Shown one piece after another: positions 12,003-18,212 of a stretch of DNA of 22,849 bases; position 1 is the first letter of the stretch, and every line of letters starts with the position of its first letter. A program made the translations under genes and the position numbers. Source of the DNA: Candidatus Paceibacter sp. (GTDB lineage: Bacteria > Patescibacteriota > Patescibacteriia > SG8-24 > DYFX01). The DNA is taken from contig DYFX01000007.1 of NCBI GenBank assembly GCA_020724945.1, positions 2,051 through 24,899 of the forward strand, written 5' to 3'. The notes below the pieces were generated by a model. That model was given only the letters and a program-made list of their open reading frames with translations, ran no database searches and had not been told where the DNA came from.

Positions 12003-13835
12003 TTATGGCGCCAGTTTGCGGGAAGCCGTCTCCTCCTTCACGCGGGCGACGAGTTCTCCCAAGGTCATCTCGACGGCGTCCTTGGAACCGCGCACGCGGA
12101 CGGCGAGCTTGGTGTCGTCGCTCCACTCCCCGCTCTCGGGGACTTCCTTGTCGCCGAGCACGAGCCCGTACGGGATGCGCATCTTCTCGGCGCCCCGGAC
12201 CTTCTTGCCGACGGACTCGTCGGACGCGTCGAGCCAGGCGCGCAGGCCTTCCGCGACGAAACGGTCGCGAAGTTTCGCGGCGGGCTCGAGGTGGCGTTCG
12301 GCCACGGGCAGGAGCGCGAGCTGTTCGGGCGCGAGCCAGGTCGGGAACAGTCCGCCCGTGTGCTCGATCATCACGCTCATGAAGCGTTCGATGGCGCCCA
12401 TGATGGCGCAGTGGATCATCAGCACGGGCTCCTTCTCGCCCTTCTCGTTCGTGTATTCGAGCCCGAAGCTCCTGGGCTGGTTGAAGTCGAGCTGGATGGT
12501 GGCCACCTGCCAGACGCGGCCGATGGAATCCTTGGCCATGAAGTCGATCTTCGGGCCGTAGAAGGCGGCTTCGCCGGGCCCGTCGGCCCAGTCCTTCACG
12601 CGCGCCTCGACGATCTCGCGGAGCGAGGCTTCCGCCTTCTCCCAGTCCTCCGGCGCGCCGAGATACTTTTCCGGATGGTTCGGGTCGCGGCGCGAAAGGC
12701 GCACCGAAAGCTCGAAGCCGAAGGTGCCGTAGAATTTCGAGATGATGTCCCAGATCTTCTCGGCTTCCTCACGGACCTGGCCCATGCGGCAGAAGACATG
12801 CGCGTCGTCCTGGGTGATGGAGAGCACGCGCGAGAGCCCGGAGAGCTCGCCGGTCTGCTCGTCGCGGTAGACCATGGTGGTCTCGCAGTAGCGCACCGGC
12901 ATCTGGCGGTAGCTCTTCGGTTCGGCGGCGAAGATCTGCGTGTGATGCGGGCAGTTCATCGGCTTCATCGCGAAGAGATGCTTGTCGCGCGTCTCGATCT
13001 TGAAGAGATCTTCGGCGTACTTCGCCCAGTGGCCCGAGGTCTCATAGAGCTCCTTCTTGGTGATGTGCGGGATGGCGACCTTCTGGTAGCCGTGGACCTT
13101 GCGGAGCTCCCAGACATAGTCGTTCAGGAGTTCGCGCAGCAGCGTCCCGCGCGGCGTCCAAAGCGGCAGGCCCGGACCGACGAGGTCCGAGAAGGTGAAG
13201 AGGCCTTGCTCCTTGCCGATGCGGCGATGGTCGCGCTTCTCGGCTTCCTCGAGCATCTTGAGATGCGCGTCGAGCTCCTCCTGCGTGGCGAAGGCCCAGC
13301 CGTAGACGCGCTGAAGCTGGGCGTTCTCCGCCTTGCCGCGCCAGAACGCGCCGGAGACGCTCTTCAGCTTGATGGCGCCGACCTGTCCGGACCGTTCGAC
13401 ATGCGGGCCGCGGCAGAGGTCGACGAAATCCCCCGTCCAATACAGGGACGCCGTGGCGGCATCGCCCAAGTCCTGCGCCTCCTCGTCCTTCAGGTTGGTG
13501 GTGCCGTGCTTCTTGAGGTCGGTCAGGAGATCGACCTTGAAGTCCTGCCCGCGCTCCTTGAAGAACGCGATGGCGTCGTCGAGCGGCATCTCTTCGCGGC
13601 GGAAGTCGAGATTCTCGGCCTTCAGGGCCGCGATGGTCTTCTCGAGCGCCTTGAAATCGTCCGTGGTGAGCGGCCGCGGGAGCTGCATGTCGTAGTAGAA
13701 GCCGTTCTCGATGACGGGACCGACGCCGAGCTTGGCGTCCGGGAACATCCTCATGATCGCGGCGGCCAGGAGGTGCGCGGCCGAGTGGCGCATCCGGTCC
13801 AATTCGTCGTAGTCGGCGGGCTTTTTCGCTGCCAT
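12003..13835 (-). CDS. thrS: Threonyl-tRNA synthetase lacking the TGS domain
   Basis: ThrRS attaches threonine to tRNA(Thr) and edits Ser-tRNA(Thr). The protein starts almost directly in the editing domain: HSAAH (residues about 17-21) and, later, DLCRGPH supply the editing-site His and Cys residues. The class II core has the zinc ligands MNCPHH and a third His downstream, motif 2 YRDEQTGELSGL with SITQDDAHVFC, and motif 3 GGLFPTWLAPEQ. The anticodon-binding domain closes the chain. At 610 residues it lacks the N-terminal TGS domain of about 60 residues. No upstream coding frame could hold it, because a promoter and the next gene's terminator fill the gap. An extended -10 (TGC-TAAGGT) lies 31 nt before the ATG. 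No Shine-Dalgarno is visible. Confidence 0.95.
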   Translation of the reverse strand: MAAKKPADYDELDRMRHSAAHLLAAAIMRMFPDAKLGVGPVIENGFYYDMQLPRPLTTDDFKALEKTIAALKAENLDFRREEMPLDDAIAFFKERGQDFKVDLLTDLKKHGTTNLKDEEAQDLGDAATASLYWTGDFVDLCRGPHVERSGQVGAIKLKSVSGAFWRGKAENAQLQRVYGWAFATQEELDAHLKMLEEAEKRDHRRIGKEQGLFTFSDLVGPGLPLWTPRGTLLRELLNDYVWELRKVHGYQKVAIPHITKKELYETSGHWAKYAEDLFKIETRDKHLFAMKPMNCPHHTQIFAAEPKSYRQMPVRYCETTMVYRDEQTGELSGLSRVLSITQDDAHVFCRMGQVREEAEKIWDIISKFYGTFGFELSVRLSRRDPNHPEKYLGAPEDWEKAEASLREIVEARVKDWADGPGEAAFYGPKIDFMAKDSIGRVWQVATIQLDFNQPRSFGLEYTNEKGEKEPVLMIHCAIMGAIERFMSVMIEHTGGLFPTWLAPEQLALLPVAERHLEPAAKLRDRFVAEGLRAWLDASDESVGKKVRGAEKMRIPYGLVLGDKEVPESGEWSDDTKLAVRVRGSKDAVEMTLGELVARVKEETASRKLAP

Positions 13836-13866
13836 AGCAGGCGTTTCAGGATACGATTACCGGTTT

Positions 13867-13875
13867 ACCTTAGCA
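13867..13875 (-). promoter_or_regulatory. Extended -10 promoter of thrS
   Basis: TGC-TAAGGT on the minus strand, 31 nt before the ATG. The predicted leader is about 24 nt. No convincing -35 is seen. Confidence 0.5.
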
Positions 13876-13892
13876 TAAGGGGCCGAAAACCG

Positions 13893-13916
13893 AAAAGCCC
13901 CGCTTTCGCGGGACTT
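13893..13916 (-). terminator. Intrinsic terminator of the baseplate-J-like gene
   Basis: On the minus strand AAGTCCCGC, tetraloop GAAA, GCGGGGCTT with one U-G pair, then TT and a second T-rich stretch (CGGTTTT). Confidence 0.88.
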
Positions 13917-13920
13917 CCGG

Positions 13921-15498
13921 CTATTTCTCGATCTTGAATTCGATGTGGTCGGCCAGGTCCGGCATGCGCTTGATCCAGAAGGGCCGGAACTTCACGTCCA
14001 CCTTCTCGACGCCCTCGATGCCTTCGAAGTACGCGCGGACGGCGTCGAGGTCGAGGCCGCGGAGCTTGGTGGCGTCGAAGAGCGGGCTCTCGAGCGAGAC
14101 GCGCGATTCGCCGGTGACCGTCACCCGCAGCGAGGCGGCTCCGGTCTTCGGGTCGACCTCCTCGATCTCGAAGTCCGCGTCGTCGGCGCGGACGCCGACC
14201 AGCTCGCGGTCGGAGGTCAGGCCGCGGCGCAGGTCCTCGCCGGCGATGGCGAGCGCCTTCTCGGCGTCGAATCCCGCCAGGCGGGCGCGGATGGTCAGGC
14301 GGATGGTGACGCCGTCGGCCGTCTCGCCGGGCGCGGCGGACTGGAAGCGGCTCATGTCCTCGATCTCGTAGACGCGGCCCGTCCAATCGGACGAGAGCTT
14401 CTTCTCGAGCTCCTCCTTCGCCTGGGCCTCGAGGTCGGCGCGCAGCGCCTTCTCGACCCGCTCGACATCGGACTGGGCGATGACGCCCGTCGAGACGCGG
14501 CCGCCGCTCATCGGCGCGTCGCTCTCGGCATAGATGACCCTCTGGAGGGCGGCGTTGAGACCGGGGATGGTGAAGCGCGACGGTCCGATGTCGCCTTCGG
14601 CGCCGGGTTGGTCGGCGTAGACCTCCGTCTTGAGGCGGCCGCCGGCCGGGACATTGACGCGCGACTTGAGGCGGAACAGGACGCCTTCGGGCGTGAGCAG
14701 GCGCGTGGTGGCCACGAGCGTCTGGTCGGAATCGGATTCGTTGATGAGCGTGGCGAAGCCGGTCGCGATGCCGTCGGTGATGGTCGCTTCGGACGGCTCG
14801 CCGCTCTTCTCCCCCGCCACCGTGACCTCGACGACCTCGCCGGCGAGCGCTTCGGCCCCTTGCGGTTCGGGAGCGACATTCAGCACGCGCTCGGTCGTGA
14901 CCGCGGCGCGGCGCGGGTGGACGGTGACGGTCGCGCGGGCGTAGGCGATGTACATGACGAACGCGCCGACGACGAGCGCCAGGGCGACGAACCCGATGAC
15001 GATCTTGCGGTACCAGCCGTGCTTCACGACGGGGCGCAGGTCCTCGCGGTCGGCCTCATGCTCCTCCTCGGGCTCCTCGAGGATATCCTCGACTTCCATC
15101 TTGGGCATGCGCTTGCTCTGCAGGAGGACCTTGGGCGGGACGGAAAGGTCCGCGTCGTCCTTGTGGAGCATCGGCGGCCAGTCGTCGTTCGCGTTCTCCT
15201 CGCCGAGACGGACATCCGGTTCGATGGAGATCTTCTGCGTCGCCGGCTGGATCGGGATGCTCGTCCCCGTCGGCTTGGGCGGCGGGGTGACGGCCGGGCT
15301 CGGGGCAGGCTTCGGCACGACATCGATCATCGGCGAAAGCTTCTGTTCGGGCGGAAGTCCGGGGTACGACGGAGGAGGCGCCGCCGGCTTCTTGGCCGCG
15401 GGCTTCTTCTTCGTCACGCGCTTCTTTTTCGGCGCGGCTTCAAGGGCGCCCTCGTCGGGCGTCCCTTCGTCCGCCGCCTTTTTCCTCCTTGGCGACAT
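13921..15498 (-). CDS. Membrane-anchored protein with baseplate-J-like extracytoplasmic domain
   Basis: This 525-residue protein has a Lys/Pro/Ala-rich, probably disordered cytoplasmic N-terminus (about 1-160, with KKKRVTKKKPAAKKP). One transmembrane helix follows at about 165-187 (IVIGFVALALVVGAFVMYIAY). An extracytoplasmic region of about 340 residues completes it. That region contains TLINESDSDQTLVATTRLLT, VNVPAGGRLKTEVYADQPG, FTIPG and an APMSGG segment. This pattern recurs in Patescibacteria proteins annotated as baseplate J-like. The family link is from memory and the function is unknown; a cell-surface or pilus/secretion-associated role is a guess. An extended -10, TGC-TATACT, lies 9 nt before the ATG, so the mRNA is probably leaderless. 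Confidence 0.75.
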   Translation of the reverse strand: MSPRRKKAADEGTPDEGALEAAPKKKRVTKKKPAAKKPAAPPPSYPGLPPEQKLSPMIDVVPKPAPSPAVTPPPKPTGTSIPIQPATQKISIEPDVRLGEENANDDWPPMLHKDDADLSVPPKVLLQSKRMPKMEVEDILEEPEEEHEADREDLRPVVKHGWYRKIVIGFVALALVVGAFVMYIAYARATVTVHPRRAAVTTERVLNVAPEPQGAEALAGEVVEVTVAGEKSGEPSEATITDGIATGFATLINESDSDQTLVATTRLLTPEGVLFRLKSRVNVPAGGRLKTEVYADQPGAEGDIGPSRFTIPGLNAALQRVIYAESDAPMSGGRVSTGVIAQSDVERVEKALRADLEAQAKEELEKKLSSDWTGRVYEIEDMSRFQSAAPGETADGVTIRLTIRARLAGFDAEKALAIAGEDLRRGLTSDRELVGVRADDADFEIEEVDPKTGAASLRVTVTGESRVSLESPLFDATKLRGLDLDAVRAYFEGIEGVEKVDVKFRPFWIKRMPDLADHIEFKIEK

Positions 15499-15507
15499 AT
15501 CGATTCA

Positions 15508-15516
15508 AGTATAGCA
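15508..15516 (-). promoter_or_regulatory. Extended -10 promoter of the baseplate-J-like gene
   Basis: TGC-TATACT on the minus strand (15516-15508), ending 9 nt before the ATG at 15498. No -35 consensus is seen. Confidence 0.6.
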
Positions 15517-15537
15517 CATCGCCGGGGAACGGGGCCA

Positions 15538-17778
15538 TCAGGCGGCCCGATCGACATTCCCGCGCTGTTCGATGATCTGGCGCTTCTCGTCCTCGGCCTT
15601 CTTGAGCGAACCCTGCAGTTTCACGATCTTCTGCTCCTGGGCGTCGACGACGCCTTCCATGTCCTTGAGGCGGTCGGTGAGGAACGCGACCTTCACCTGG
15701 GCGGCGAGCAGGAGGTCGAGGACATCCTTCTTGCCCTGTTCGCGGGCGCGCGCTTCCGCCACCTTGTCCACGACATAGTCGAGGATCTCCTCTTCGAGCG
15801 CCTCCCCTTCCAGCCCGGAGGCGGCGAGCGCCTCGAGCTTGTCCTTGCCGCCGAGTTCCGAGAAGAGCGCCTTGTTGGAGAAGGTCACCATCGCGTCCAC
15901 CTGCTTGCGCCGCGCGGGATCGGAGGCGTATTCGGGCGCGCGGAGCTCGCCGATCAGGAGCATGAAGCGCGAATAGGCCTTGTTGTATTCGATGCCGACA
16001 TCGGCGGCCTTGGTCAGCAGTTCGGCCTTGGCGTTCACGACGCGGCCGGGGTCTTCCATCTCGTCCGGCGTATACTTCCCTTCCCGCGCGGCCAGGCCGT
16101 AGAGCTCGTCGAGCATCACGCGGTCGGCGAGGCCGTAGTTGAACGCCAGGCGCGTCGGCGCGTATTCCTCGCGCGACTTCGCCCCGGCCGGGATGGGTTC
16201 GGACGACGCGCGAAGCGTCTCCAGCGCGCGGATGACCTGTTCGGCCGCGGCCGCGCCGCCCTCGACCTGGATGGTGAACTCGTCGCCGCCGTAGCGGTAG
16301 ACCGAGCCCTTCACGCCGGCGGCCTTCACGGCCTGCTCCATGAGCGAGGCCGCCGTCTTGAGGGCCGCGTCGCCGACATCCGATCCGCCCATGTTGTCGA
16401 AATACTTCAGGAAGCCCATGTCGACGAAGACGGCGGCGACATCCTTGCCTTCGCCGATGGCCTTCTCGAGATCCTCGTAATGGACGCCGCGCTCGAGGAG
16501 TCCCGTACCCATGTCGCGGCGCGCGGCTTCGATGCGGTATTCGAGCTTCGCCGCCTGCGCCTTCAGCGCCAAGCCCTCCCCTTCCGGTCCGGCGGCGCCC
16601 GCGGCGCGCGCTTCCGCGTCTTCCATCGCCTCGCGCTTCGCCTCGAGGATGCGCTCGCCGTCCGTCATGGCGCCTGCGGTCCCGGCGGCCTCGGCCTTCT
16701 CGAGCGGCGGGATTTCCGGAGGGATGTTGCGGGCGCGGACGCGCGCGTCGATGATCTCCTGGATGGCGTCGTCCACCTTGCGGCCGCCCGCGAAGCGCTT
16801 CTCGACCGCGCCGACGGCGATCTCCTCGGCGGCGCCGAGATACCGGCCCTCCTCGACGGCCTTGGAGAAGCCTTCGAAGGTGCCGAACTCGGTGTCCTGG
16901 AACGACTTCTTGACATAGTTGTCGAAGAAGGAGCGGGCGTCAGGGTCACCGGATTCGATCTTCGCCTTCACGCGTTCGGCGCGCGTGAAGAGCTTGTTGA
17001 CCTCGAGGTCCCAGTCTCCCGCGCGGCGCATCACTTCGACGATCTCGCGCGCGGCGTCCTCGCCCGGCTCGAGCTTGCCTTCCGGAGGAAGCTCGGCCTG
17101 CACATGATTGACGAGATCGATGACATTCTTGAGATCGAGGCCGCGGACCGTGAGCGGCGCGGGGTCCTTCACGCCTTCGACGCGCGGCTCGGCTTCCTGC
17201 ATCTTCCTCACGAGCGCGCTGAACTCCTGGAGCGGCATCGAGGCGATGTCGACCATGAAGGTGTTCCCGTCGTAGCGGTAGATCTGGTAGTCGGAGGTCA
17301 GCTCGCCCTTCTCGCCTTTCAGGGCTTCGGTGACGGCCTTCTCGACGGCTGCGGCCGTCTCGCCCAGCGCGGCGTCGCCGCCGGCATGGCCTCCGCCTTC
17401 CTTGTTGAAGCGGTCGAGCTCGCCCATGTTGACCAGCATGAAGCGCCGGTCGGCCATCGATTCCGCCAGCAGCAGCTCGCCGTCCTCGCCCGCCTCGACC
17501 GCGGGCTTGCCGTCCGGCCCCGCCTCGAAGAGCTCCTGGATGCGGCGTCCGAATTTCTTGAACTTGAAGGCGCCGGCGTTGTCGTGCTCGGCGGAGAACA
17601 ATTCGAGTTTCTTGCGGGCGACTTCGAGCCGCAGCGCGGCGTTCTCGTCGTCCGGATTCCCTTCGATGCCCTTCTCCGCGTCGAAGAGCTCGTTCTCGAG
17701 ATGCGCCTTCTCGAGCAATCCCGCGTGGCTGTAGCGCTGCAGTTCCTCCAACCTCGTCCGTTCCCGATTGTCTTCCAT
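15538..17778 (-). CDS. Cytoplasmic protein with two GGDEF-like domains, one degenerate
   Basis: GGDEF domains make cyclic di-GMP, or act as GTP-binding sensors when degenerate. Two related domains are visible. Domain 1 (about residues 105-195) has LVNMGELDRFNKEGGGHAGGD and then YRYDGNTFMV where RYGGDEF is expected, so it has lost the signature. Domain 2 (about 450-540) has FVDMGFLKYFDNMGGSDVGD and an intact RYGGDEFTI. In domain 2 the first metal Asp is kept, but the residue aligned with the guanine-contacting Asn is Asp. A C-terminal coiled coil (about 690-740) follows. There is no signal peptide or membrane helix. Start: ATG at 17778 (746 aa) is preferred, because the upstream in-frame GTG at 17796 is only 3 nt from the -10 box and would precede the transcription start. 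Confidence 0.8.
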   Translation of the reverse strand: MEDNRERTRLEELQRYSHAGLLEKAHLENELFDAEKGIEGNPDDENAALRLEVARKKLELFSAEHDNAGAFKFKKFGRRIQELFEAGPDGKPAVEAGEDGELLLAESMADRRFMLVNMGELDRFNKEGGGHAGGDAALGETAAAVEKAVTEALKGEKGELTSDYQIYRYDGNTFMVDIASMPLQEFSALVRKMQEAEPRVEGVKDPAPLTVRGLDLKNVIDLVNHVQAELPPEGKLEPGEDAAREIVEVMRRAGDWDLEVNKLFTRAERVKAKIESGDPDARSFFDNYVKKSFQDTEFGTFEGFSKAVEEGRYLGAAEEIAVGAVEKRFAGGRKVDDAIQEIIDARVRARNIPPEIPPLEKAEAAGTAGAMTDGERILEAKREAMEDAEARAAGAAGPEGEGLALKAQAAKLEYRIEAARRDMGTGLLERGVHYEDLEKAIGEGKDVAAVFVDMGFLKYFDNMGGSDVGDAALKTAASLMEQAVKAAGVKGSVYRYGGDEFTIQVEGGAAAAEQVIRALETLRASSEPIPAGAKSREEYAPTRLAFNYGLADRVMLDELYGLAAREGKYTPDEMEDPGRVVNAKAELLTKAADVGIEYNKAYSRFMLLIGELRAPEYASDPARRKQVDAMVTFSNKALFSELGGKDKLEALAASGLEGEALEEEILDYVVDKVAEARAREQGKKDVLDLLLAAQVKVAFLTDRLKDMEGVVDAQEQKIVKLQGSLKKAEDEKRQIIEQRGNVDRAA

Positions 17779-17799
17779 AGCGTGCGTTAATTCCACCCC

Positions 17800-17828
17800 G
17801 TTATACCACGGGCGGAAAAATCAAAAAA
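17800..17828 (-). promoter_or_regulatory. Promoter of the tandem GGDEF gene
   Basis: TGG-TATAAC (17808-17800) with TTTTTT (17828-17823) exactly 17 nt upstream as the -35. The T-run belongs to the terminator of the preceding 91-residue gene. Confidence 0.6.
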
Positions 17829-17847
17829 GCCGCTGTTTAGGCGGCTT
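17823..17847 (-). terminator. Intrinsic terminator overlapping the stop of the 91-aa gene
   Basis: On the minus strand AAGCCGC (17847-17841), a short loop containing the TAA stop, GCGGCTT (17833-17827), then T-rich sequence to 17823. Confidence 0.85.
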
Positions 17848-18112
17848 TCGGCATCCGGAGCACGGTCGCGAAGACCGTGTTGATCGTGAGGTTCGGCATG
17901 CGGGCCTGGAGATCTGCCAAGAGGGCGGAGGCCTCTTCTTCCAGCATGGAAGAGAAGAGGTCCTGCAGGTCCTCGTACGACTTGATGTCGCGCCCGGTGA
18001 AGCGGGCGACGATGCGGAAGGCGCGGGAATGGCCCCCGAGTCGGCGCGGATCCGTGACGCTGCTGAACAGCGCCCGGAGCGTTTCTTGGCTGATGGCCGG
18101 ACGACCTTGCAT
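17837..18112 (-). CDS. Hypothetical protein, 91 aa
   Basis: Family not recognised. The protein is small, soluble and mostly helical. It begins MQGRPAISQETLRALFSSVTDP, continues with RAFRIVARFTGRDIKSYEDL, and ends NTVFATVLRMPKAA. It has no cysteines, membrane helices or signal peptide. The start is supported by TGGAGG 7 nt upstream. It has its own strong promoter inside the end of dnaE and a hairpin in its leader that could attenuate transcription. Its terminator overlaps its stop codon. With such dedicated signals it is probably a real, regulated gene. A small regulator or adaptor is possible, but nothing in the sequence proves it. Confidence 0.75.
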   Translation of the reverse strand: MQGRPAISQETLRALFSSVTDPRRLGGHSRAFRIVARFTGRDIKSYEDLQDLFSSMLEEEASALLADLQARMPNLTINTVFATVLRMPKAA

Positions 18113-18135
18113 GACGATGCCTCCAGAAAAGTGAG

Positions 18136-18158
18136 AAAAGAGCCCCCGGACCGGGGGC
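18136..18158 (-). terminator. Terminator-like hairpin in the dnaE / 91-aa gene gap
   Basis: On the minus strand GCCCCCG (18158-18152), loop GTC, CGGGGGC (18148-18142), then TCTTTTCTC. It sits after the dnaE stop but also downstream of the promoter at 18184-18212. It can therefore end dnaE transcripts and attenuate the 91-aa gene. An upstream GGGG at about 18164-18167 could pair with the CCCCC arm as an alternative fold. Confidence 0.75.
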
Positions 18159-18183
18159 CCTCCACCCCGATACCGGACGGGAG

Positions 18184-18212
18184 ACCTTAGACGAAAACGG
18201 CGGAAATGTCAA
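18184..18212 (-). promoter_or_regulatory. Promoter of the 91-aa gene, overlapping the dnaE stop
   Basis: TTGACA (18212-18207, perfect -35), a 17-nt spacer, TAAGGT (18189-18184). The dnaE stop codon (18209-18211) lies inside the -35 box. The predicted leader is about 65 nt. Confidence 0.75.

Noticed and set aside
13945..17790. 1281-codon open frame on the plus strand
   Set aside because: It is the antisense shadow of the baseplate-J-like and GGDEF genes and crosses both, including their intergenic promoter. Its product is low-complexity (His/Asp/Arg/Leu-rich) without domains.
17778..17796. GTG at 17796 as start of the GGDEF gene
   Set aside because: It lies 3 nt after the -10 box and would be upstream of the expected transcription start.
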